A DNA stretch of 13,938 bases, taken from positions 1-13,938 of the forward strand of contig CAZBZG010000109.1 of the NCBI GenBank assembly GCA_964496245.1. The letters are read 5' to 3'. The notes beneath the pieces are model-generated. The model did not search any database and was not told the DNA's origin. It saw nothing but the letters and a program-made list of their open reading frames with translations. Below are positions 1 through 7,518 of this stretch, one piece after another. The stretch's first letter is position 1. Each line of letters begins with the position of its first letter. A program made the translations under genes and the position numbers. The DNA is from CAZBZG01 sp964496245. GTDB lineage: Bacteria > Planctomycetota > SZUA-567.

Positions 1-146
1 GACCGGTTCGCGAAGCGAGAGGCGCGGGGCGGTCGATGCCGACACCGACGACGGACCGTAGGGGAGCGCAAGGGTCGCTCCGCGTTCGCAGCCGCTTTCG
101 CGCCCTCGCGGACCCTTACCGCCCGCAACCCCAGGAGGAGTTTCGT
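1..146. other. Region upstream of apt, possibly the tail of a preceding gene
   Basis: This is the window edge before apt. One plus-strand frame is open from base 2 to a TAG at 59-61 and would end in an acidic tail (DTDDGP), so it could be the last 19 codons of an upstream gene. The other two forward frames are also open here, so the sequence alone cannot decide. Just after that TAG, GGAGCG (63-68) and CGCTCC (76-81) can form a 6-bp hairpin with a 7-nt loop, but no T-run follows. I see no convincing promoter for apt, which may be transcribed from further upstream. Confidence 0.2.
133..140 (+). promoter_or_regulatory. Shine-Dalgarno site that fixes the apt start
   Basis: AGGAGGAG lies 6 nt before the ATG at 147. 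The open frame extends upstream to an ATG at 36, but that one lacks such a site and would add 37 residues that do not look like an Apt N-terminus. The start at 147 is therefore preferred. Confidence 0.8.
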
Positions 147-668
147 ATGGATCTCGAGCAACTGATTCGGGACATTCCCGACTTCCCCAAGAAGGGCATC
201 ATCTTCAAGGACATCACCCCGCTCTTGGCCGACGGCCCGGCCTTCCGCCACGCCGTGGACGAGCTCGCGGGCAAGTTCGCCGGCCGGGGCGCCACCAAGA
301 TCCTGGCGGCCGAGGCGCGCGGGTTCATCTTCGGCGCGGCCCTGGCCTACAAGCTCGGCATCGGGTTCATCCCGGTCCGCAAGCCGGGCAAGCTTCCGCA
401 CACCTCGATCTCGGTCACGTATGAGCTCGAATATGGCACCGATACCCTGTGCATGCACGAGGATGCGGTGGCGCAGGGCGAGCGGGTGCTCTTGATCGAC
501 GATCTCCTCGCCACGGGCGGCACGGTCGAGGGCATGCTCAAGCTCATCCAGCAGGCGGGCGGCGAGGTCGCGGGCATCGGATTCCTGATCGAGCTCGACT
601 TCCTCAAAGGACGGGACCGGCTCGGCGGCTTGCCGATCGAGACCTTGATGCACATCGCCGGCGAGTAG
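147..668 (+). CDS. apt: Adenine phosphoribosyltransferase
   Basis: Cytoplasmic purine-salvage enzyme that makes AMP and pyrophosphate from adenine and PRPP. The 173-residue product has the normal bacterial Apt length. It begins with the typical MDLEQLIRDIPDFPKKGI segment and FKDITPLL. It then shows AAEARGFIFG (54-63), the RKPGKLPH loop (79-86), the Apt-typical YELEYGTDTL stretch (92-101), and the PRPP-binding motif VLLIDDLLATGGT (114-126) with its two adjacent acidic residues. All expected landmarks are present and nothing is broken. The start is chosen from the AGGAGGAG site 6 nt upstream. The stop is followed within 1-25 nt by an MFS transporter gene, so the two are probably co-transcribed. 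The family assignment is secure; the link to the transporter is inferred from spacing only. Confidence 0.97.
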   Translation: MDLEQLIRDIPDFPKKGIIFKDITPLLADGPAFRHAVDELAGKFAGRGATKILAAEARGFIFGAALAYKLGIGFIPVRKPGKLPHTSISVTYELEYGTDTLCMHEDAVAQGERVLLIDDLLATGGTVEGMLKLIQQAGGEVAGIGFLIELDFLKGRDRLGGLPIETLMHIAGE

Positions 669-693
669 CGTGGTCCCTTCGAACGGGCAGCCC

Positions 694-2013
694 ATGGATC
701 CGCAGTCGGACGAGACGCCTCCGGCCCCGCCCGCGACGGCCGTACAGCGCCGGGGCATGCGGGACGTCATCATCGCGCAGTCCTTCGGCTGCACGGGCCT
801 CGTGGCCTTCAAACACGGGCTGATCCTGCTGCTCTTGACGGCCCTGGAGTTCGGCAGCGCCCTGGTCATGGTCTGCCTGACTTTGCCGTTCGCCTTCCGC
901 GCCGTGCTCACGATCCCCGGCGCGTATTGGGCCGATCGCTACGGGAAGAAACGCCTCGGCCGGTTCGGCCTCCTGCTGACCGCGGTGGGCTTCGGGACTG
1001 CTGCGGGCGCGCTCTTCCTCGAAGGCCAGGGGATGCGCTTGGGCGTGGTCGCCGGCCTCATCGCGTTTGCCGTAGGCGACGCGTTCATGGCCTCGAGCTG
1101 GTTCGCCCTCCTCAGCGCCATCGTGCCGGAGAACAAGCGCGGGCGCTTCTTCGGCCGGCTGCGCTTCTCCTGGCAGACCGTGGGCATCGCGTTCTTCGCG
1201 GTGGCGAGCTTCCTCCTTGCCAAGGATTCCCCACCGCGGGCCTTTGTGCCGCTCCTGGCGGCCATTGCCGTCGGACAGCTCGTGCGCTTCTTCACATACC
1301 TGCGCATCCCGGAGCTGGAGAAGCCCGTGCCGCGGCAGCAGGGCTTCGTGCCCGCGTTTCTCGCCGTGCTGCGCAGCGAGGGCTACATGTCCTTCTGCGC
1401 GTACGTCTTCCTGCTCTCGCTCGTCACCATGGGCTGTCCTCACCTCTTCGGCCTGATCGAGAAGAAGGTGCTCCTGCTCTACGACGCGCAGGTCGTCTGG
1501 CTCGGCAACCTCGGCATGATCGGAGCGGTGACCGGCTTCCTCTTCGGCGGCAAGGCGATCGACCGGTGGGGCACCAAGCCCGTCTTTCTCTTCTGCCACT
1601 TCGGCTACGCCCTGGTGCTCGCGCTCTTCCTGCTGCGCGGTGTCGTGCCCACGGTGGTCTGGCTGACGCTCGTCCTGGGGGCGCTCAACTTCGCGTTCGG
1701 TATTCTCATGGCCGCGAGCTCGGTCGCCATCTCCACCGAGATGCTCGCGCTCATTCCGGCGGAGAACAAGAGCCTGAGCACGTCTCTCTGCATGACGCTG
1801 CTCACGGGCGGCACCGCGCTCTCGGGCGTGCTCGCCGCGGGCATGCTCAAGGTCGGGGTGCTGCGCGAGACGTGGCAGTTCTGGGGCATGGAGCTCAGCG
1901 ACTACGACGGGGTCCTCCTGATCTACGGGCTCGCCGTGCTTCTGCTGGTGGTCACACTCGGGCTGGTGCCGTCCATCATCGGCAGGGCCCAGTGGGTGCC
2001 GCGGAGTTCGTGA
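694..2013 (+). CDS. Major facilitator superfamily transporter
   Basis: Polytopic inner-membrane carrier of 439 residues with about twelve hydrophobic segments, the usual MFS size. The MFS motif A is visible between the second and third segments (GAYWADRYGKK, residues 76-86), and a related GGKAIDRWGTK loop sits at the start of the second half, as expected for the internal duplication. The substrate cannot be read from the sequence; it does not look like the AzgA or NCS2 nucleobase permeases. I take ATG 694 as the start. A GTG at 670, one base after the apt stop, would add eight residues and would be translationally coupled to apt; neither start has a strong Shine-Dalgarno site, and ATG 757 is a further option. 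The position directly behind apt suggests co-transcription and perhaps a nucleobase or nucleoside role, but that is speculation. A hairpin directly after the stop may end the transcript. Confidence 0.88.
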   Translation: MDPQSDETPPAPPATAVQRRGMRDVIIAQSFGCTGLVAFKHGLILLLLTALEFGSALVMVCLTLPFAFRAVLTIPGAYWADRYGKKRLGRFGLLLTAVGFGTAAGALFLEGQGMRLGVVAGLIAFAVGDAFMASSWFALLSAIVPENKRGRFFGRLRFSWQTVGIAFFAVASFLLAKDSPPRAFVPLLAAIAVGQLVRFFTYLRIPELEKPVPRQQGFVPAFLAVLRSEGYMSFCAYVFLLSLVTMGCPHLFGLIEKKVLLLYDAQVVWLGNLGMIGAVTGFLFGGKAIDRWGTKPVFLFCHFGYALVLALFLLRGVVPTVVWLTLVLGALNFAFGILMAASSVAISTEMLALIPAENKSLSTSLCMTLLTGGTALSGVLAAGMLKVGVLRETWQFWGMELSDYDGVLLIYGLAVLLLVVTLGLVPSIIGRAQWVPRSS

Positions 2014-2034
2014 CGGGAGCGAGATCGCTTCCCG
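2014..2034 (+). terminator. Terminator-like hairpin after the MFS gene
   Basis: CGGGAGCG (2014-2021) pairs with CGC (2026-2028) and TCCCG (2030-2034) across an AGAT loop, with one bulged T. It starts right after the transporter stop codon. No T-run follows, so it may be a weak terminator, a 3'-end stabiliser, or chance in GC-rich DNA. Confidence 0.35.
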
Positions 2035-2049
2035 AGAGCGCATCGGATC

Positions 2050-2113
2050 GGACAGGATAACAGGATGGATAGGATACTGTTGTTCTCATCCGGCTGACCC
2101 TGTTATCCGGTCC
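2050..2113. repeat. Imperfect inverted repeat, GGACAGGATAACAGG type
   Basis: The left arm GGACAGGATAACAGG (2050-2064) matches the reverse complement of the right arm (2099-2113) at 14 of 15 positions. The inner part adds short GGAT/ATCC pairing, and further GGAT units occur at 2045-2048 and 2067-2075. Its base composition is clearly more AT-rich than the flanking coding DNA. I recall similar runs of ACAGGAT units as dispersed intergenic repeats in several environmental phyla, but cannot verify copy number from one window. It could also act as a transcription terminator or an RNA structure upstream of the asparagine synthetase gene, whose start is 31 nt further on. Confidence 0.7.
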
Positions 2114-2144
2114 ACTGGTCATCGCATCTGGCGAGGGCAGATCC

Positions 2145-4088
2145 ATGTGCGGATTTGCGGGCATCGTGAGCAGGCGGAAAGAGGCGCCCGCGAACGGGCT
2201 CACGGCTGCGGTAGGCAGCATGGCCGAAGCCATGCAGTGCCGCGGGCCGGACGACAGCGGGGAATGGGCCGACGCCGATGCCGGGGTGGCGCTCGGTCAC
2301 CGGCGGCTCGCCATCATCGATCCTTCGCCTGCCGGCCGCCAGCCCATGGTTTCGTCGAGCGGGCGGTACGTGCTCGTCACCAATGGCGAGATCTACAACT
2401 TCCCCGAACTCCGCCAACAACTCGAGGCGGACGGCGCCTCGTTCCGCGGGCATTCGGACACCGAGGTCATGCTTGCAGCCATCGATGCCTGGGGGCTCGC
2501 AGCCGCGCTCGCGCGCTGGAACGGCATGTTCGCCTTCGCCCTCTGGGACCGGACCGAGCGCTGTCTCACGCTCGGCCGCGACCGGATGGGCATCAAGCCG
2601 CTCGTCTACGGCTGGCAGGAGGACGTCTTCCTCTTCGGCTCTGAACTCCGGGGCGTGCGCGCGCACCCGGCGTTCGCCGCGCCCATCGACCGGGAAGCCC
2701 AGGCGCTCTTCCTCAGACGGGGGAGCGTGCCCGCGCCCTACACGATCCACGGGGGCATCCGCAAGCTTCCGGCCGGAAGCCTGCTGCACCTGTCTGCCGA
2801 CCACGCCAAGGCGGGGACGCTCCCGGAGCCCGAGGCCTACTGGTCGCTCCGAAGCGTGCTGGAGAACGCCGCGCCCGTGCAGGCGGACGAGGCGGCGCTG
2901 CAGGAGGAGCTGGAGACGCTCCTCAAGGACGCCGTCCGCCTGCGCCTCGTGAGCGACCGGCCGCTCGGGGCATGGCTATCTGGCGGGATCGACTCGAGCC
3001 TGGTGACCGCCCTGATGCAGGAGCAGACGGAGACGGTGCGGACCTTCACGGTCGCGTTCGACGACGAGCGGCTGGACGAAAGCCCGTACGCCCGGCGCGT
3101 GGCCGAGCACCTGGGGACCGCGCACACGGCGTTCGCCCTCGCAGCCAAGGACGCGCTCGACGTGGTGCCGCGGCTCGCCGAGATCTACGACGAGCCGTTC
3201 GGGGATGCGTCCCAGATCCCCACCTGCCTCTTGGCTGCGCACGCGCGCGCGCATGTGACCGTGGCCGTGGCCGGCGACGGCGGGGACGAGCTCTTCGGCG
3301 GGTATCCGCGGCACGCCCGGGGGATCCGGACCTGGCAGCGGCTCCAGCGCCTGCCCATGGCCCTGCGCCGCGCGTGCCGGGCGGGCCTGGGAATCGTTCC
3401 GCTCGAGGGATGGGAGTCCGTGTTCTCGCTGCTCGGCGGCAGGCTGCCGGAGCTCCGCCACCGGAGCGCGGGCGACGTGATCCCGCGCGCCAAGCGAATG
3501 CTCGAAGCGACCACGCCGGAAACGCTCTACAGCGCGTTCATGGATCACTGGTCGACGCCCCCGCTCACGGAGGTGTCCCTGCCTTTAGCGCCTGTCACCG
3601 CCGCAGCCGCATCGTCGGCGTCTGCGGATCCCTTGCGCTGGATGATGGTCCAGGACGCAATCGGGTATCTGCCCGACGACCTGCTCACCAAAGTCGACCG
3701 GGCGAGCATGCACGTGGGCCTCGAGGTGCGCGTGCCGCTGCTCGACCACCGCGTGGTCGAGTTTGCCGCGCGGCTGCCCACCGGAATGCTGACCGACGGC
3801 CGGCAGGGCAAACGTCCTTTGCGCCGCTTGCTCGACGGTCGCGTGCCCGCCGCCTTGACCCGCCGACCCAAGAAGGGATTCGGCGTGCCCCTGGCCGACT
3901 GGCTGCGCGGCCCGCTGCGCGACTGGGCCGAACCGTTTCTCGAAACCCGTCGCCTGGAGGCCGAAGGGTTTGACGCAGCGATGGTGCAGGCCACGTGGCG
4001 CGAACACCAGAACGGCAGCCAGGACCACAAGTACGCCCTATGGGACGTCATCATGTTCCAGGCGTGGAAGGCGGCATGGAGCGGGTGA
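2145..4088 (+). CDS. asnB: Asparagine synthetase, glutamine-hydrolysing (AsnB family)
   Basis: Cytoplasmic ATP-dependent amidotransferase, 647 residues, a normal length for the longer bacterial AsnB group. The N-terminal class II glutaminase domain (about 1-190) starts with the nucleophile Cys2 (MCGFAGIV), followed by GHRRLAIID (51-59), NGEIYN (80-85) and SDTEVML (104-110), which position glutamine. The synthetase domain carries the PP-loop SGGIDSS (279-285) and AGDGGDELFGGYPRH (376-390), and ends with the family-typical KKGFGVPLADWLRGPL stretch. All catalytic landmarks are intact. The start is fixed by Cys2 following the initiator Met; a modest GAGG lies 8 nt upstream. Proteins of this subgroup often sit in exopolysaccharide or natural-product clusters and may amidate substrates other than aspartate, but no such genes are visible here. 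The gene is separated from the transporter by an inverted repeat and from the next gene by only 37 nt. Confidence 0.95.
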   Translation: MCGFAGIVSRRKEAPANGLTAAVGSMAEAMQCRGPDDSGEWADADAGVALGHRRLAIIDPSPAGRQPMVSSSGRYVLVTNGEIYNFPELRQQLEADGASFRGHSDTEVMLAAIDAWGLAAALARWNGMFAFALWDRTERCLTLGRDRMGIKPLVYGWQEDVFLFGSELRGVRAHPAFAAPIDREAQALFLRRGSVPAPYTIHGGIRKLPAGSLLHLSADHAKAGTLPEPEAYWSLRSVLENAAPVQADEAALQEELETLLKDAVRLRLVSDRPLGAWLSGGIDSSLVTALMQEQTETVRTFTVAFDDERLDESPYARRVAEHLGTAHTAFALAAKDALDVVPRLAEIYDEPFGDASQIPTCLLAAHARAHVTVAVAGDGGDELFGGYPRHARGIRTWQRLQRLPMALRRACRAGLGIVPLEGWESVFSLLGGRLPELRHRSAGDVIPRAKRMLEATTPETLYSAFMDHWSTPPLTEVSLPLAPVTAAAASSASADPLRWMMVQDAIGYLPDDLLTKVDRASMHVGLEVRVPLLDHRVVEFAARLPTGMLTDGRQGKRPLRRLLDGRVPAALTRRPKKGFGVPLADWLRGPLRDWAEPFLETRRLEAEGFDAAMVQATWREHQNGSQDHKYALWDVIMFQAWKAAWSG

Positions 4089-4125
4089 CGGACATGGACG
4101 GAGAGACAGAGGGGGGAGGGCTACC

Positions 4126-6471
4126 ATGGGTGAAATCTTGATCGGCCTGCTGCTCGTTCTGACCGTGGGCGGGCTGCTGCTACTGGGATTGCTCGCGTTC
4201 TTCTTTGCGCTGATCCATCGCGGGCAGATCGGCCGGCTCTACCGCCGCCTCGGCTCGGTCGAGAGCCGGCTGTACGCCTTGGAGCAGACGGCCAAGCCGC
4301 GTCCTGCCGCGGCCGAGGCCGAAGCGACTGCACCCGGGACCCCTGCCGCGTCTATGCCGACACCGACTGCCCCGGCCTCCGCACCTGATGTGCAAAAGGA
4401 ACACGCGCATGCGGAAGCTGCCCCCGCAGAACTGGGCGGCGGATCGCCTGCCCCCGCGTTCGCCAACGCCGGTACCGGACCGGACGAGCCGCGGCCGAGT
4501 TTCGAATCCACGATCGGCAAGCGCTGGATGACGTGGGTGGGCGCGGTCGTGCTCTTCTGCAGCGCAGGCTTCTTTCTCAAATACGCGTTTGAGAACGATT
4601 GGATCGGGCCCACCGGCCAGGTGGTCCTCTGTGCGCTGGTGGGCCTCGTGGCCATGCTCGGCGGACACCACTTCGTGGCCAAGGGCTGGCGCATCCTGGG
4701 CCAGGGACTGGTGGGGCTGGGCCTTGCGGTGCTCTATGCCACGTTCTTTGCGGGCTTCAGCCTGTACAGCCCGGCTGTCCTGCCCCAGACCGCCGCGTTC
4801 GGGCTCATGGTGGCCGTGACCGTGGCCGGCATGCGTCTGGCCGTGCTCCACGACGCCCAGCCCGTCGCCTGCCTGGCCGTGCTCGGCGGGCTGCTCACAC
4901 CCGTGCTCGTCAGCACCGGGACGGATGCGCGCGACGTGCTCTTCGGCTACCTGCTTCTGCTTGACGCGGGCGTCCTGGCCGTGGCGTTCGTGCGGCAGTG
5001 GCGCGCGCTCGACACGCTGGCGCTGGCCGGCACGATCGTCCTCTACGCCGGGTGGTTCGCTCAGTATTACGGGCGCTCGGATCTCATCCCCGCACTCGCG
5101 TGGCTGGCGGTCTTCTACCTCGTCTTCCTGGCGCTGCCGTTCGCCTACCATCTCGTGCGGCAGGAGGCGGTGGGGCTTGCGCGGTTTCTCATGGCCCTCG
5201 CCGACGCGGTCTTCGCGTTCGGCTACGCGTGGAGCATGCTCCACGAAGAGCACGCGTCCGCGCTTGGTTTCGTGGCCTTGGGGCTGGCCGCCGCCTACGT
5301 GGGTCTCGGCGCACTGCTGCGCCGGCGGATTCCGAGCGATGCGCGGAGCCTCTTCGCGGCCGTGGCCCTGGCCACGGTCTTTCTGACCCTGGCCGTGCCG
5401 CTCCACCTGCGGGCCCACGGCATCACGCTCGCCTGGGCCGTCGAGGGGCCCGTGCTCCTCTATCTGGGCTACCGCTTCCGGTACGGACCGGTGCGGGGAT
5501 TCGGCGCGGCGGTGCTCGTGGTCGCGGTCGTGCGCCTCTTTGCTGCGCACTGGCCGCCCCATCACGACCTCTTCGTGCCCTTTGCCAACCGCCATTTTCT
5601 GAGCGCCATGGCCGCGCCCGTGGCCATGGCCGTCTATGCCGTGATCCATCGCGTCCAGCGTGAGCATGCCGGCTTGTTCGACCGGTTCTGCCAGTTCGCC
5701 GCCGGTCTCGGCGCGGGCGTGCTGGGCCTCATCGTGCTCCACGGCGAACTCGGCAGCTGGCTCGACAACGAGTACAACGAGTACGTGAGCGCGAGCGGCC
5801 TGACTCTGCTCTGGACCGCGGGAGCTGCCGCCTACCTTGCAGCCGGGGTCCGGGTGAAGAGCGTCTGGCCCTGGCTGGCGGGGACGCTCCTCATGCCCAT
5901 CGCGCTGGTGTTGGGCCTCGTCGCGTACGTCGAGGGCGGCCGCGGGGACGCCCTCCTCTTCGCGCATCTCGGGTTTGTCGCGTGTCTGGCCCTGGTGCTC
6001 ACCGTCTTCACCTACGCGGTGGTCAGCCGGCGGACGGCCGTGGGCGGCGAGAGCGCCCGGCGCGTCTTGCCCCCGTGCTACCGCTGGTGCGGCATCCTGC
6101 TGCTTCTGGGGCTTCTCAGCATGGAGGTCTATCGCTTCTGCGACAACAGCCGGAGCGGGCAGATGGGGATCACGCTGGTCTGGGGACTGTACGCCATCGG
6201 GCTGCTCGCCGTGGGCTTCTGGCGGCGGCACAGGCCGTTCCGCCTCTTTGCGCTCGGGCTCTTCGGGCTGGCCGCGCTCAAACTCGTGCTCATCGACATG
6301 ACCCATGTGGAGGACATCTTCCGCGTGATCTCGTTCATGGGATTGGGACTACTCATGATCGGAGCGTCCTACCTCTACCACCGTCTGGAGAAGCATTTCT
6401 TCGGCGGCGAGGCGACGTCCGAAGAGCCGCCCGGGGCAGCGGCCGCAGCCGATCCGGGGGAGACGACATGA
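4126..6471 (+). CDS. DUF2339 family polytopic membrane protein
   Basis: Large predicted inner-membrane protein of 781 residues; the family has no established function. Residues 1-30 form a first membrane segment. It is followed by a short charged, probably helical stretch (31-57), a Pro/Ala-rich linker (58-125), and the conserved family entry region around STIGKRWMTWVGAVVLF (128-144) with FFLKYAFENDWIGP (149-162). After that the protein is an almost continuous series of hydrophobic helices, roughly twenty, to about residue 755, ending in a short hydrophilic tail. The start at 4126 is preferred because GGGGGGAGGG lies 5 nt upstream and the first helix begins at once; a further-upstream ATG in the same frame would overlap the asparagine synthetase gene. 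It overlaps the next gene by 4 nt, so translation is probably coupled. DUF2339 genes are, from memory, commonly followed by DUF3999 genes, which fits this layout. Confidence 0.88.
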   Translation: MGEILIGLLLVLTVGGLLLLGLLAFFFALIHRGQIGRLYRRLGSVESRLYALEQTAKPRPAAAEAEATAPGTPAASMPTPTAPASAPDVQKEHAHAEAAPAELGGGSPAPAFANAGTGPDEPRPSFESTIGKRWMTWVGAVVLFCSAGFFLKYAFENDWIGPTGQVVLCALVGLVAMLGGHHFVAKGWRILGQGLVGLGLAVLYATFFAGFSLYSPAVLPQTAAFGLMVAVTVAGMRLAVLHDAQPVACLAVLGGLLTPVLVSTGTDARDVLFGYLLLLDAGVLAVAFVRQWRALDTLALAGTIVLYAGWFAQYYGRSDLIPALAWLAVFYLVFLALPFAYHLVRQEAVGLARFLMALADAVFAFGYAWSMLHEEHASALGFVALGLAAAYVGLGALLRRRIPSDARSLFAAVALATVFLTLAVPLHLRAHGITLAWAVEGPVLLYLGYRFRYGPVRGFGAAVLVVAVVRLFAAHWPPHHDLFVPFANRHFLSAMAAPVAMAVYAVIHRVQREHAGLFDRFCQFAAGLGAGVLGLIVLHGELGSWLDNEYNEYVSASGLTLLWTAGAAAYLAAGVRVKSVWPWLAGTLLMPIALVLGLVAYVEGGRGDALLFAHLGFVACLALVLTVFTYAVVSRRTAVGGESARRVLPPCYRWCGILLLLGLLSMEVYRFCDNSRSGQMGITLVWGLYAIGLLAVGFWRRHRPFRLFALGLFGLAALKLVLIDMTHVEDIFRVISFMGLGLLMIGASYLYHRLEKHFFGGEATSEEPPGAAAAADPGETT

Positions 6472-7058
6472 GGCGTTTGATCGTGTGGGCATGCTTCGCA
6501 TGCGTGACCGCGACCGCGGGGGAGACCGGCGTGCGCACGGAACCCGTGGAGAACGCGCCGCTCCGCACCCGCGAAGTGGCAGCGCCGTGGCGGACGCTGG
6601 CCCGGGGCACGTTCTACCGTTTCCAGGGGGACGGCCGCGCAGAGGACCTGGAGCTGCGGGCGCCGGCCGACGATCCGTGGCGCTGCCGGTACCTGCGCCT
6701 CACGATCCACAACCGGGATGACGCGCCCCTCCGCGTCCAGGGCGCGGCAGCCGGGCGTCTCGTCTTCCGAGTCGTCTTTCCCGCCGAAGGGGCGGGCCCG
6801 TACGCCCTGGTCTGTGGCCGTCCCGAAGGGCGCCAGCCGTCGTACGACCTGGTCCACTTCGTCGACCGATTGCGACCCGAGGGGGTCACGGAGGCGCGCC
6901 TGGAGGACCTCGTCCCCAACCCGGCCCACACCACGCCCGCGGCCATGCCGCCCTGGAGTGAGCGACACAAGTGGCTGCTCTGGGTGGTGCTGGTGGGGGT
7001 GCTCGCGGTGTTGGGCTGGCTCGTCTGGCGGCAGACCAAGGCGGTGGGGCGGCCGTAG
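6468..7058 (+). CDS. Small exported, C-terminally anchored protein, probably a short DUF3999 relative
   Basis: The 196-residue product starts with a short signal peptide (MRRLIVWACFACVTATAG, probable cleavage after about residue 18). An extracytoplasmic beta-rich region follows (about 19-165), then one transmembrane helix (WLLWVVLVGVLAVLGWLVW, about 169-187) and a short basic tail. The ATG lies inside the stop of the DUF2339 gene (ATGA, 4-nt overlap), with GGGGGAG 7 nt upstream, so the two are almost certainly co-translated. The position, the 'YLRLTIHNRDD' and 'GPYALVCGRPEG' stretches, and the terminal tryptophan-rich helix resemble the C-terminal half of DUF3999 proteins. That family is usually more than twice as long, so this would be a shortened form. 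Function is unknown; by context it is a partner of the DUF2339 protein, acting on the periplasmic side. The family call rests on memory and context. Confidence 0.75.
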   Translation: MRRLIVWACFACVTATAGETGVRTEPVENAPLRTREVAAPWRTLARGTFYRFQGDGRAEDLELRAPADDPWRCRYLRLTIHNRDDAPLRVQGAAAGRLVFRVVFPAEGAGPYALVCGRPEGRQPSYDLVHFVDRLRPEGVTEARLEDLVPNPAHTTPAAMPPWSERHKWLLWVVLVGVLAVLGWLVWRQTKAVGRP

Positions 7059-7073
7059 GCGCGGCGCCAGGAG

Positions 7074-7493
7074 CTACTGCCCGCTGACCCGATCGAGCAC
7101 GTGTTCGGCTACGAAGACCTGGCAGCCGGTGCGCACGGCCAGGGCGATCGAGTCCGACGGCCGGCAGTCGACCTCGATCTCGGTCTCATCCCGATCGATC
7201 ACGAGCAACCCATAGAAGGTGCCGCTGCCGTCCTCGTCTTCGACCAGGTCGTTGACGATGATCCGCTTGAGCGAGCCGCCCATGTGATCGATGACCGAGA
7301 CGAGCAGATCGTGCGTCATGGGGCGGATCATCTCCTCGCCATGCACGTGCCGGTTGATGGCGAGCGCTTCGAAGAAGCCAATGTGGATGGGAAACGAACG
7401 GTCCCCATCCTTTTCGCGCAGCACGATGACCTGGGGGGCGACCGCGCTCTCGTTGATCAGGATCTGGGCCAGTTCGCATTCGACCGTGTTCAT
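7074..7493 (-). CDS. DUF151 / bifunctional nuclease (BFN) family protein
   Basis: Small cytoplasmic protein of 139 residues made of one DUF151 domain. The family landmarks are present in order: an N-terminal strand with VIVLREKDGDRSFPIHIG (22-39), EALAINRH (42-49), RPMTHDLLVSVIDHMGG (57-73), GTFYGLLVI (91-99) and the signature DCRPSDSIALAVR (109-121). Plant and archaeal relatives have been reported to have RNase and DNase activity, and the bacterial role is largely unknown. The UVR domain seen in some relatives is absent. GGAGGG lies a few bases before the ATG. It sits 25 nt behind the FHA-GAF-HD gene on the same strand, so the two probably share a transcript and may be linked in function. 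The 3' end converges with the DUF3999-like gene, with 15 nt between the stops and no obvious terminator. Confidence 0.9.
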   Translation of the reverse strand: MNTVECELAQILINESAVAPQVIVLREKDGDRSFPIHIGFFEALAINRHVHGEEMIRPMTHDLLVSVIDHMGGSLKRIIVNDLVEDEDGSGTFYGLLVIDRDETEIEVDCRPSDSIALAVRTGCQVFVAEHVLDRVSGQ

Positions 7494-7518
7494 GCGCCCT
7501 CCGTGGAGCGGAAAGGAG

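Noticed and set aside
604..2043. A 479-codon minus-strand frame opposite the MFS gene
   Set aside because: Low-complexity charged sequence without motifs; the plus strand encodes a recognisable transporter over the same bases.
4180..6306. A 708-codon open frame on the minus strand opposite the DUF2339 gene
   Set aside because: It is very rich in Glu, Gln, His, Arg and Pro with no domain, and follows from the codon bias of the GC-rich gene on the other strand, which has clear membrane helices and family motifs.
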